Positions 30,776 through 40,929 of a DNA stretch of 64,000 nt are shown piece after piece. The DNA is taken from positions 341,622,654 through 341,686,653 of the forward strand of contig JAUPFV010000002.1 in NCBI GenBank assembly GCA_036936605.1, in the 5' to 3' direction. The translations under genes and the position numbers were made by a program. This DNA is from Limnanthes douglasii subsp. nivea (Eukaryota; Streptophyta; Magnoliopsida; Brassicales; Limnanthaceae). Position 1 is the stretch's first letter, and every line of letters begins with the position of its first letter. The notes below the pieces were generated by a model. That model was given only the letters and a program-made list of their open reading frames with translations, made no database searches and had not been told where the DNA came from.

Positions 30776-31643
30776 CATCAAAATACTAGATGCGAATTGG
30801 TTGAATATATATATATATATAAGACGTTGATTCAAATTGTTTGCATGTCCTTCCTATGAGTCTCTACAATCGAGTAAATGCGAATTGTTTATATATTACT
30901 TCTCTCATAGCTGTTTGAAAATAAATTAAGAGTTCTTTTTCAATATAACTTGAGAGTTGCTTGCAAAAATATCAATGATTCATAAATTTTTTAAATTGAT
31001 CAAAAGTTTTTACAAAAAAGAGATTACATAGCCATAGTAGGCTTCATGCACTAAACACTTCAAACAGAATACTACCATCTTTAGTGTTTGTCAGTTTGCA
31101 TGAAAAAAAAAACAAAAAACATAAGAGGTAACAATCATTCATCACTAGTCTTCATCTTCCTCCTCCGTGTCTTTCCTCTTTCTTTTCCGGTCTGGAACCT
31201 CTGTTAGTTGAGAGCCAGCCACCATATCAACACTTTAACTGGTCCCGAGTCAGCAGAGAAGTAGTCGAGATCAAAGTCCATTACAGAGGTTGGGCTGTTT
31301 GGTGGTCCCACCAGAGAGATTAATCTGGTGCTTCTGTTGGTCGTTATGGAAGACCACGAGTCGCCTAAAGAACCAAAGGTAGACATGGTGATTGTCAATG
31401 AAGATGTTATGAGCTTTTGATTTAGAGTATATTTTAAAATTACCCTATGATTACTATTAGTTATAGACAGAGATGAAGTCTTAATGAGGTGGTGACTATG
31501 TTAATGATTACACAACCTCCTCTCTACTAATTCAATAATTAATGGGATGTGATTGATTAGCACTAAGAACTTCAAACATAATACTATCATATTTAGTGTT
31601 TGACAGTTTGCATGAAAAAAACAATAAACAGAAGCGATAACAA

Positions 31644-32027
31644 TCAGCCATCACTAGAGGATTCTTCTGCTTCTTTCTCCTTTTCACGCTCATCATCAGC
31701 ATCTCCCTCATGCTCTTCCTCCATCTGATGGGCCTCCAAAAATGTACCAATATTTTCCTCATCTTCTTCATCGTCCTCCTCCGTGTATTTCATTTTCCTT
31801 TTCTGGTCTGGAACCTTTGTTGGTTGAGAGCCAACCACAATCTCAACCACTTTAACTGGTCCAGAGTCCACAGAGAAGTAGTCGAGATCAAAGTCCATTA
31901 CAGAGGTTGGGTTGTTTGGTAGTCCCACCAGAGAGATTAATCTGGTGCTTATGTTGGTCGTTATGTAAGACCAAGAGTCGCCTAAAGAACCGGAGGTAGA
32001 CATGGTGATTGTAAATGAGAATGTCAT
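31644..32027 (-). CDS. Small acidic-tailed protein, 127 aa, unknown function
   Basis: Not recognised. The open frame begins MTFSFTITMSTSGSLGDSW (a second Met at residue 9 is an alternative start). A hydrophobic/polar core (RLISLVGLPNNPTSVMDFDL) and a basic patch (DQKRKMK) are followed by a tail of about 45 residues dominated by Glu and Asp. On the minus strand a TATAAATA box lies at about 32078-32086, some 55 bases upstream of the start. The upstream tandem copy (31204-31398) keeps the first 50 residues, then shifts frame by one lost base and lacks most of the tail. It sits between the 3' ends of mudrA and the ULP1-like gene. It may be a third MULE gene or captured host DNA. Confidence 0.45.
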   Translation of the reverse strand: MTFSFTITMSTSGSLGDSWSYITTNISTRLISLVGLPNNPTSVMDFDLDYFSVDSGPVKVVEIVVGSQPTKVPDQKRKMKYTEEDDEEDEENIGTFLEAHQMEEEHEGDADDEREKEKEAEESSSDG

Positions 32028-32075
32028 GAGATTTTGATTATAAAGTATATTTTAAAATTACCATATGGTTACTAT

Positions 32076-32088
32076 TATTTATAGGGAG
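32076..32088 (-). promoter_or_regulatory. TATA box of the 127-aa ORF
   Basis: Minus strand reads CCTATAAATAATAG; the duplicate copy has the degenerate GTCTATAACTAATAG. Confidence 0.45.
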
Positions 32089-32839
32089 AGATAGAGTCTC
32101 AATGAGGTGGTGGTTATGTTAATGATTACAGAGTCTCCTCTCTATTAATTCAACAATTACTGGGTTGTGATTGATTAGATGTTTTTTTTGCGTGGTCAAT
32201 GCAACTACCGGTTACCAAGGCAGACGTCACAGTCTCTTTGTATTCTTTTGGTATGTTTTCAAATTGTTTAGTATATATTATGAAATGATGCGAATTGTCT
32301 GATCGAGGTCATTGCTGAGAGTTGTTGCCTACTGGATGATAAGAATTGTTTGGTAGTAAATTTGTTATATACGTTGCGAATTGTTTTGTCAATACTGAGT
32401 GTTGTGTTAAATTACCAACAGTTCTTTCAAGTGAGTTAGAAAATGTTATACATTTCCTATTTATGAAACAAAAAAACTCTATATATACACCAAAAAATTA
32501 CAAGCAATATATGTACACCAAAAAATTGGCTCCCTCCACAGTTTTTCACATAAAAAAGATGATTACCAGTGTCGGTTATTGTTTTCATCATTTAGGAAAT
32601 AATAAAACATTTCAGCTCTGACCTCTCTTACCATATCTTTTCAGTAAGTCTTCTGTACGTATCTTTTTTCGATAATATCTCTGCGCATTGACAAATGAAA
32701 ATTTCGCAGTCGAGGGTGCCTTTTTTTGTTGTGGATTCCTCTTGCGTTTTTGACTTTATACCCATTATTTTATTCTGGTAGGTATTTTATCTCGAGACAA
32801 TATTCCAACTATTTATAATAGTTTGTATCACGCATCAAG

Positions 32840-33280
32840 TACAAATAAACTCTCAGGTAATAGAATTTCCAACAACTCCCAGCTTGTAGAGTTTTTGGAA
32901 ACTCTCAGGTAATATACATGTCAACAACTCTCAGGGAATATAGTTGGAAACAACTCTCATAGTATATAATTGCATACAACACTCAGGTAATAGAATTGCA
33001 AACAACTCTAAGCTTATATAGTTGCATACAACACTCAAGAAATGGAATTGTCAACAACTCTAATGGAATATTTTTGCAAACAACTCCCAGTTTGTAGAGT
33101 TGCAAACAACACTCAGGATATAGAGTTGTCAATAACTCTCAGTGAATAGAGTTGTAAAGAACTCTCAGCTTGTAGAGTTGCAAAATAATCCCAGGTGATA
33201 GAGTTGAGATAACTTTAAACAAATAGAATTGCAAACAATTCTCATATAATAGAGGTGCAAAACAACTCTGAGGAGTATGG
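32840..33280. repeat. Hairpin minisatellite, cluster D (ULP1 intron)
   Basis: About 17 copies of the unit lie between the His-containing and Cys-containing exons of the ULP1-like gene. Confidence 0.88.
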
Positions 33281-34741
33281 TAATAGTTAGTAATCTTACC
33301 AGCGGACCAGGTGTTCTTGTTGTATAATCCGTTTATGAGGTAGGAGTGAGTTGTAGCTTATTGTTGTCCTGTCGTCTATATCAATAACGAGCAACATCCA
33401 ATGGTTTATTGTATCCTTCTTAGTGATGCAGACTAGAATGAGCACAATGTTCGTGTCTTAGGCATTGTTTCAAATACATCGTCAACTACATTTGTTATTT
33501 TCTCTTCTTGTACCAGTCAAAAGTACATTACAACGAGAACGTGCAAGGTGTTAGTAGTTTATAACTAAACTTATCGTACTCATGCCAGAAATTTGTATGG
33601 TTCCAAATTTGGCTTCATGGAGAGTTTTATGGTACCTTCCAATTTACTGCTTTAAGCATCTTCAGAATCCAAGCATCCATAATCTAAAAAATGATAGAGG
33701 GAAACGAGTTGTTTATTAAATACAATATTCGAGAGTTGTTTAAAACATATATGGAGTTGTTTGCTAAGTAGATACCTTGTAGTCCATGTCCTGTTCGAAA
33801 GGTAGCGCTAACACATCACTCGCTGGCATGTGAAGTCTGTAGGAAAACTGGGACATTGGTAAATACCATACGTCATGATCTTCCTGGTCTTATCTGCCTT
33901 TAATTAATTGTACTTTGTGGTATTCATCGACATCGATCAGTTCAATTGTCGGGGTAGTTTTTGGCCAGTCGGTGAGAGTTACTGGTGCAAGTGGCTGTGG
34001 ATCTTCTAAAAGACTTTCCTCTTCCCTCGGCTGATGGGTCCGTGTCAGTAGATTAAAATTAGGCAGCATGTCATTCTCCTCCACTATCTCTTCCTTTTAC
34101 TTGAACATATAAAGGTACTATGTTGTCAAATTATAATATCCAAAATACACGCCTTCTATGTATTATTATTTAAAAATCCATTTACCACAAAATCTGCGAC
34201 GACCAATGTCGTTGACTGCTCCGACGTAATCTCAAGAGTCCGTTGACAAAATTCTTTTATCGCATCCTCCGACATATTCTCCAAAGCCCGTTGTATCATA
34301 TCATCGATTTCAAGATTATTAATTTCATCTAATATTGATTGTGATTAATAACCATAAAAAATATATATTTGGTAAACGTACTGTGTTATTGTGCGTATCA
34401 GAAGACTCTAGAACTTGACCTTCTTTGTTTTTCAGTTGATTCGGTACCGGTCCCATAACTGCTTCTTGGCTTAGTGGTTATGACTCTGCATTGGCCATTT
34501 TTTAGACTTCAGCTACATCTCCGTCTCGCTGTAGAAATTCTATCGGTGCTTCTTCCTAGATGAGTAGTTCTAACTTCTTACAGGGATGGGCAAACTCTGA
34601 ATTTTCCCCCGCTACAGGTTGTGCATCTTTGGTCTGTGTTATCCTTTCATTATTTGCCAAGGCTAGGTATGTTGTTGTTGTTCTCCTTGATTTTGTTGTT
34701 ATTGTTGTGGCTGTTGTCAACCGACATGATGTTTCATATCA

Positions 34742-35125
34742 ACCCTGAGAGTTATTTGCACTAGTGGTAAAACAAACCCGAGAGTTCTTGCAAACAACTC
34801 GCAAACTATAATGTGGAAACAACACTCAAATATTTATCCTAACAAACTCTCAGCTAGTAGAGTTTCAAAACAATTCTCAGGTTATGATGAACTTTGCTTG
34901 CAAAAAACATCAAAATTTTACATTGCGAATACCACCTGAGAGTTGTGTCCTTTTAAATAACGCGATTTGTTTGAAAGCAACTAAGTTGCGAATTGTATAT
35001 ATCGGACAAACGAGAATTATTTGGTATATACCACGCGAGTTATTTGAAATAAAAAACACACATTAAGATGTGAGTTGTTTGAACCAGACAAACAAAGATT
35101 TGTTTGGAAAACATATCATGAGTTG
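34742..35125. repeat. Hairpin minisatellite, cluster E (scattered)
   Basis: Scattered, more diverged units such as GAGAGTTATTTGCA and AACAACTCGCAAAC, then single GAGTTGT motifs to about 35125. Confidence 0.65.
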
Positions 35126-35519
35126 TGTTCAAAAAGGTTTTCGCTTTGTCTTTAAATACATACATGCTGGTTCTTTTAAAACACTAATCCTGCTAGATTT
35201 TGAAAAAAAAAACAACTTAACAGCCCAACATTTTTGCTACCTCTACATAATATAAATTACGACACAATATATAACAATAAAATATTCACATAGTTGTATC
35301 TTAATGTACTTAAGATCCACTTACATCTTCACGACGTTCTGCATCCGTAAGTCCAGACTCTTCGGCTGTGACTTCCTTCTCACGAGCATCTACCTCCTTA
35401 GCTCTATATTCTTTGCAACCTACTTCCTATGGCATGTGAGGTACGAGCTGTCGATTATTCGGAATAGAGTCATCTATTTCTGTCTCCTTTGGAGGACTCA
35501 GATCGGTCGTTGCCTAATT

Positions 35520-35625
35520 TGTGTTAAGGTCCGGCCCAATTAAGCCCATCTTATAACCTAGGGTTTTCATCTCCTTAGGGTTATATATGGGGCTAGAGAT
35601 AAGAGACGGACACACCCAAAATGAT
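35520..35625 (+). promoter_or_regulatory. Promoter-like segment (site II / telo-box / TATA)
   Basis: Contains CCGGCCCAATTAAGCCCATC, an AACCTAGGGTTTTC telo-box-like motif, and GGTTATATATGG (TATA) within about 70 bases. This combination is typical of plant housekeeping promoters and of some LTR/TRIM elements. No plus-strand gene follows, and it lies between exons of the minus-strand ULP1-like gene, so it may be a small insertion of its own. Confidence 0.3.
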
Positions 35626-36449
35626 ACACAAAAACAAATAGAGAGAAAGATTTTCGAGAATACAAACAGAAAAAGTATTTTTCGAGACTGATTTATACTA
35701 CTTGTACCCTCAACTATAATAATAGAAGTGTTTAGGGTGGACTCCTAATCCGTCCCGTGGTTTTTTACTCTTCACATTGAAGGGGTTTTCCATGTATAAA
35801 TCTTGCGCGTTGTTTTGTTTTCCGCTGATTATTTTTTTACCGTTATTGATTTGGGATCTACACTTTGTAGGTGAAGACTTGTTTGTCTGTCTCTCCACTA
35901 TGTCCGTCTCTGTGGTGGCCGATAACTCTTTTGGTCTTTGTTCAGATTGTATCGATAAACGGTTCCCATCATTGTCCTTCTCCTTCGGTAGTACTCCATC
36001 ATGCTCTCCGAGTTCTTGCATTTTCTCGTCCTGATTTGGGCCCTTTTCTTGAAGTTCAGTTTGCACAAATACCTGCTTTTTAGTGGACACGGCTTCCGTT
36101 GGCAGTGCCGGTAGCCCCGGTTCCTTCTCATTTGCAGGCCTTCCAGTGGAGCAAAAGGGCAAAGAGAGAGCAATGTGGAGTTATTGTTCTTCAATTTTTA
36201 CTAGCTTTAACCTTAACTCTTCAATCTGTGACGAGAAAACCAGAAGCATTATAATTTGTTCAATGCAAATTAAACAGTATATATATATATATATCAAAGC
36301 ATATACTTACTTCTTTCTCTTATTGGTCGATCTTGCGCTGGTACTTATTTGTATTGGCATAGATATTCAAACACTTTGATGTTGCTTCAGCTCCAGTCTT
36401 CTTTGGAGTAGCCTCTCTACGTTTGAGCACAAAATGACCAAATGTTTCA

Positions 36450-36458
36450 CTCATATTA
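36450..36458. repeat. Pack-MULE target duplication, left (CTCATATTA)
   Basis: Nine bases, repeated exactly at 38907-38915. Confidence 0.9.
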
Positions 36459-36730
36459 GGTTAAAAAACCTGGTTAGTCATCGGTGTTTGACACCTATTA
36501 CATTCGTGCCATTAAGCTTCCGTCGTCCCCAAAACGAGCCACTAAGGTTTTAAAATCGTTGCAATCTTGCCAATAGCGCGTGCAAATTAACAAGAAACTG
36601 ACACGTAGCACCCCAATGTACCCAGGTTTGTTGCATATACGATCACCCTTTATTTCCTTCCAAAAACACCCCTCTTTACTATTTTACTTTATTTACTTTT
36701 ACTTTTTACTTTTTAGTTTACCTTATTTAT
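36459..36730 (+). repeat. Pack-MULE left TIR
   Basis: About 270 bp aligning to the reverse complement of 38630-38906, including TGTACCCAGGTTTGTTGCAT, shared exactly. The inner end grades into TTTACTTTTTACTTTT repeats. Confidence 0.88.
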
Positions 36731-36862
36731 ATTTACTTTCAATATTTAATTTATTACTTTTACATTTACTATTTACTACTTCTTATATTCTAAAACCCTA
36801 ATTGTTCTTTTCTACATAGCCGAATACATGTCTTAGATCTATTTACATTCTCTTTCTACGCT

Positions 36863-37790
36863 ATGAATGGAACCGAAGCTTCCGAGCAACTAAAACAACT
36901 CCCAGATCTGAACGAAGAGATTTTAATCAATTAAGAACAGTTGATGGAGGTTTTCCAGTAGTTCGATAAAGACAGTAACGATTTTATTAGGACGGCTGAA
37001 TTAGCCGGGTCGATGGCGACTGGGGTATTCTGTTACAGGACTCGTTAGGCACGATAAATCCAAACTAGAAACCCGACGAAAGGTTCGAAGAATGGTAGAA
37101 TAAGGACTAGGAGATAATACTGTAAGTAAGAAGATTACCTCTAAGAACACAAATTCTCTTGAATGAGTATATGAATTAGACAATAGAGAGGAAGATAAAA
37201 TAACTTGAAATTATGATTATGCCTTTTCGGAGTTCCTATCTCTCTTACATATAGATTTTGGAGTCATAAATAAAGAGAACGAAACGGACATCAATTAAGG
37301 CTTAAATGAATGAAAAGTAACGGTAGTCAATGAATGAAAAGTAACGGTAGTCAATGAATGAAAAGTAACGGTAGGAGACCAATAGGTTCGAAGAATGGTA
37401 GAATAAGGACTAGGAGATAATACTGTAAGTAAGAAGATTACCTCTAAGAACACAAATTCTCTTGAATGAGTATATGAATTAGACAATAGAGAGGAAGATA
37501 AAATAACTTGAAATTATGATTATGCCTTTTCGGAGTTCCTATCTCTCTTACATATAGATTTTGGAGTCATAAATAAAGAGAACGAAACGGACATCAATTA
37601 AGGCTTAAATGAATGAAAAGTAACGGTAGTCAATGAATGAAAAGTAACGGTAGTCAATGAATGAAAAGTAACGGTAGGAGACCAATAGGATCTCTGTAAC
37701 ATATTCGTTGACGTATAAGGAATTGATGGAGATGATGAGGGAAGCTGATACAAATGGAGATGGCGAAAATAGGTTTATTGGTTTCACTGT
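36863..37790 (+). pseudogene. Captured calmodulin-like (CML15/16-type) gene fragments
   Basis: From ATG 36863 the plus strand reads MNGTEASEQLKQL, the N-terminus typical of CML15/16-type proteins. It joins directly to PDLNEEILIN, an in-frame TAA, EQLMEVF, an in-frame TAG, then FDKDSNDFIRTAELAGSMA (third EF-hand region), so a first-half segment is deleted. The C-terminal EF-hand resumes at about 37708: LTYKELMEMMREADTNGDG, then ENRFIGF. Between them lie a 303-bp tandem repeat and extra DNA. EF-hand proteins bind calcium. This copy cannot encode one: two stops (CAA/CAG to TAA/TAG), a deletion and an insertion break it. Confidence 0.75.
37081..37686 (+). repeat. 303-bp tandem duplication inside Pack-MULE
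   Basis: 37081-37383 and 37384-37686 read identically. Each ends with three copies of a 25-bp unit (TGAATGAAAAGTAACGGTAG). The array separates two parts of the captured EF-hand gene. Confidence 0.9.
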
Positions 37791-37856
37791 TTTTTATCTT
37801 TGATTCAATCAATTGTTTTTTAACTGTAAAATAGTCGAATGGAGATGGTGTGTTGA

Positions 37857-37978
37857 GGTTTTGCTTTCCTGTGTTGTTTGGTTAGTGAGAAAGTTAGTGA
37901 GAAAGCACCGTTGAAGCTAATCTGAGGTTTTTCTTTCCTGTGTTGTTTGGTTAGTGAGAAAGTTAGTGAGAAATCAAT
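37857..37978 (+). repeat. Short tandem repeat in Pack-MULE
   Basis: Two copies of a segment beginning TGAGGTTTT(G/T)CTTTCCTGTG and ending GTTAGTGAGAAA, about 66 bp apart. Confidence 0.75.
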
Positions 37979-38120
37979 AGTTACCTAACTCCAGTCGATA
38001 GAAAATAAGAATTAGGTTATGATTGGGTCTACTTATGCTTAATTTTATGTGGATTGTCTGTTGATTTAAGTTAAATGGATTGACCTTACCTTTTTTTTCA
38101 CTCTCAAACTCACCGAGTCA

Positions 38121-38402
38121 GTGAGTCCACTAGTTTCTAACTCAGCTAATAGCCTCTTCTGTTCTAACCAACTCAGCCTCCAAGCAGAAAAACAGGAAAG
38201 TATTAACATCAAAGGCGAGGAAGAAGCAGCGATGGCCGATCCGAAAATAAAGGTTACAAAAACGAATCACCTACTGTCGCAGAATCAACAGGAAACACTT
38301 TACATCAAAGGAGAAGACGAAGAAGCAGAGATGATCGATTGGAAGATCGAGGTGATAAAATCGAATCACCAAATGTCGCAGAATCAACATTTTGAGTTTT
38401 AG
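38121..38402 (+). CDS. Short ORF with internal repeat in Pack-MULE, unknown
   Basis: Not recognised. The frame starts at a GTG; its first ATG is 38232. It contains two copies of a segment (I-x-I-K-G-E-x-E-E-A...K-I-x-V-x-K-x-N-H...S-Q-N-Q), encoded by a direct repeat of about 96 bp, so it is charged and repetitive. It may be a second captured host fragment or spurious. Confidence 0.25.
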   Translation: MSPLVSNSANSLFCSNQLSLQAEKQESINIKGEEEAAMADPKIKVTKTNHLLSQNQQETLYIKGEDEEAEMIDWKIEVIKSNHQMSQNQHFEF

Positions 38403-38629
38403 GTTCTCTATTATTTGGGGAAATCAATATCATTAGGTTACTTGTATGGTTTTTTTAAATATAAATTGTGAAATTTGTTAGGTTTGAATTAATATATAAA
38501 AAAAAACAATTCAATCTGCAAAGCTATATCTGTTTGGTTTGAGATTTATTGAATTCAAATTCTGTTTTAGATATAAAAAAAAAGTTAAATGGACTAATTG
38601 GTGAAAAGTAAAAAGTAAAAAGTAAAAAA

Positions 38630-38906
38630 ATAAAAAATAAAAGTAAAAAGTAAAAAATAAAAAATAAAAAATAAAAGGTAAAAATTAGTAAAAAGGGATG
38701 TTTTGGAAGGAAATAAAGGGTGACCGTATATGCAACAAACCTGGGTACATTGGGGTGCCACGTGTCAGTCTCTTGTTAATTTGCACACGCTAGTGGTAAA
38801 AATGCAACGATTTTAAACACTAGTGACTCGTTTTGAAGACAACTGAAGCTTAATGGCACGAATGTAACAGGTATCAAACACCGGTGACTAACCAGGGTTT
38901 TTAGCC
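38630..38906 (-). repeat. Pack-MULE right TIR
   Basis: Inverted partner of 36459-36730; the inner end is rich in GTAAAAAGTAAAAA. Confidence 0.88.
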
Positions 38907-38915
38907 CTCATATTA
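38907..38915. repeat. Pack-MULE target duplication, right
   Basis: CTCATATTA, identical to 36450-36458. Confidence 0.9.
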
Positions 38916-39234
38916 TCATTGTCTACTTCCTCGGCCTCCAGTTGGGTTGTCTCGGTTGGCGTTGACGGAATTATTGTTCTGGTGACTGCTTATGGTTGGT
39001 TTATGGTTGGGATGTCCTATTAGAGTCTTGTCGTGTGTCTCTCGCTGTTTTCCTTGTTTTTGGGATTGCGATTTTCTTCCTTTTCCTTAGTCTTTCTTCC
39101 GGTAAAATCGGTGCAATATCTGGATCTTCATTGCATACTACTACTCCAAATGCTTCTCTTTCAGCTTCTGTCAAACAAAGAGGAGCCTCCACAACCTACA
39201 AAGGGAAAAACATCCAAGTTATTACCTGGGCGTG

Positions 39235-39475
39235 AGTTGTTTAATACCATGTTATACCCTGAGAGTTGTTCGTATGACCTGAGGATTGTTTACAACTGTC
39301 ATATCCTAAGAGTTTTATGCACCTCCATTACCTGAGAGTTTTTTGCAACTCTATTATCTGAGAATTGTATGAAATTCTATATCCTAAGAGCTGTCTCAAT
39401 TTATCATCTGAGAGTTGTTTGCAACTCTACAAGTCGAGAGTTGTGTGTAATTATAACGTGAGATTTGTTTGTATA
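39235..39475. repeat. Hairpin minisatellite, cluster F
   Basis: Units read CCTGAGAGTTGTTTGCAACTCT, the reverse-strand form of the same repeat, between ULP1-like exons. Confidence 0.82.
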
Positions 39476-40534
39476 CATATATATATTTCACACCCCATCA
39501 TCTCGCAGCAGAGGCAACCTTCCAATCAGCTGAAAGGTCGATTGTTTGGACTCCAATCCCCACCATTTGAAGAACCTTGGAATCAGATTTGGCTTTACGA
39601 GCTCTAGCCCAATTGTTATATGCTCCAGGACGAAGGGCTGCACCGGGAAAATTATGGTCATCACGAGCTCTATGTTATTGTGTTAATATTTAATTAAGCA
39701 AAACAATCTTACGAATAGATTTACGATATAGTCGATAACTATATTCGGTTTTTTTTCCGCAACATAACTCCTGATCGATGGGAGAAGCTTCAACAATATT
39801 AATTTGGACCAGTCATAATCGTTTAATCTACCGAGGTCTTCGAAAAAATACAGCACATTCCATCCCATTATATGTCCAGAGGCTGAGTAGAATAGTGTTA
39901 AGCACAAAAACAATATCAACGGTCGGGCAATATCCTCCAACTCATGCTCCCCCCTTGGTTGATGGCTCTTGCTATACCTGTCTGCAAAACCCACCACATC
40001 ATGTTATGTTAGTGCATCTGAACATCCTTCTTATAACGGAAGCTATATTTAGAGGTACTTTATAATGTTATTCGATATAGATTTAGTATTCGTCGACCCT
40101 ATCTTCCTTGAAGTTTTACCCATGAAGTATGTTCTCATCATCCTTGAATCATTCTCCTCTCCGTTTATGTATTTGCTTTGGAATGCTCCAGATTTTTTAA
40201 AATCCATTTCCTCTGTGTCGTGCTTAAGGAAAAAATGACCTTTACATGGTTCGTCGTTATCTTCACCAGCTTTGACCCAAAACAGAAGACATCTTACTCG
40301 ACCGAAAACATCTCTACAATAAACTGAATGTTCACATAAAATTTCCTCTTCGCTAACTGCCCCTGTCGAAATTCGAATGTCGCCTTCAAAAGTGTGTAGA
40401 AGGATGTGTTCTCGTAGCTTCGATGTGGGCAGCAGTAACGTTGTTATTTCTCAGCAGTTTCACAAGGCTCAACAATCCCAGCCTGTGGAAGCTTGGTTTC
40501 GTGTTCATTTTTCCTACAAAAACATAAAACTAGC

Positions 40535-40905
40535 AACTGTATATAACAAACAACTCTCATAAGGAAACACCAACACAGCTACCTTATACTTGCAAACAAC
40601 TCGCAAACTATAAAGTGGAAACAACGCTCAGATATTTCTCCAAACAACTCATAGCTAGTAGAGTTGCAAAACAACTTTTAGGTCTGGAGTCACAAACAAC
40701 TCTCGGGTTCTGCTGGGAGTTGTTTGCAACAACACTCAGAAATTTCTCCAAACAACTCGCATGTTATAATGTGGAAACAACACTCAGATATTTCTCCAAA
40801 CAACTCTTAACTAGTAAAGATGCAAAACAACTCCCAGGTATGGAGTCAGAAACAACTCTCAGAGTCTGCTGAGAGTTGTTTGCAAACAACATAAAAAAAA
40901 TAGGT
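40535..40905. repeat. Hairpin minisatellite, cluster G with higher-order unit
   Basis: Upstream (minus strand) of the first recognised ULP1-like exon. Two copies of a higher-order unit of about 150 bp (GATATTTCTCCAAACAACTC ... GAGTTGTTTGCAA) combine several hairpin units. Confidence 0.85.
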
Positions 40906-40929
40906 TGTGAATTGTTTTATAATACACAT

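Larger units (their letters stand above)
31049..32178. repeat. Tandem duplication of a small gene (511 and 619 bp)
   Basis: Copy 1 (31049-31559) and copy 2 (31560-32178) both begin GCACTAA(A/G)(C/A)ACTTCAAACA and end GTGATTGATTA. Copy 2 has about 110 extra bases in the acidic-tail coding part. Confidence 0.88.
36459..38906. mobile_element. Non-autonomous Pack-MULE (2448 bp) with captured calmodulin-like gene pieces
   Basis: Exact 9-bp duplications (CTCATATTA) bracket long terminal inverted repeats: left GGTTAAAAAACCTGGTTAGTC, right (reversed) GGCTAAAAACCCTGGTTAGTC, continuing to about 270 bp. TIR length and a 9-bp duplication are Mutator hallmarks. The interior holds no transposase but does hold EF-hand gene fragments. 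Removing the element and one duplication restores an open minus-strand frame running from 38950 into 36454, so it landed in an exon of the ULP1-like gene. Confidence 0.9.
32590..40515 (-). pseudogene. ULP1-like (C48) cysteine protease gene carried by MULE, broken and interrupted
   Basis: Minus-strand, multi-exon. An exon near 40513-40390 begins EKMNTKPSFHRLGLLSLVKLL. A DUF1985-like block lies at 39997-39690 (MGWNVLYFFEDLGRLNDYDW). Low-complexity exons lie at 39192-39001, 38950-38916 plus 36454-36320 (one exon split by the Pack-MULE), 36230-35710, 34340-34200 and 34084-33775. The protease follows: MDAWILKMLK at about 33690, catalytic His in NHWMLLVIDIDD (33401-33403), YNSL at 33345-33355 where catalytic Asp is expected (Asn here), and Cys in TLDCEIFICQCAEIL at about 32725-32690 (DCG changed to DCE). 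ULP1 proteases remove SUMO. Stops (for example 33890) and frameshifts show decay. Exon borders are by eye. Confidence 0.7.

Noticed and set aside
27960..33280. Regularly spaced palindromic repeats resembling a CRISPR array
   Set aside because: The spacers are themselves repetitive linkers, units are degenerate, and the setting is a plant transposon with introns; no cas genes.
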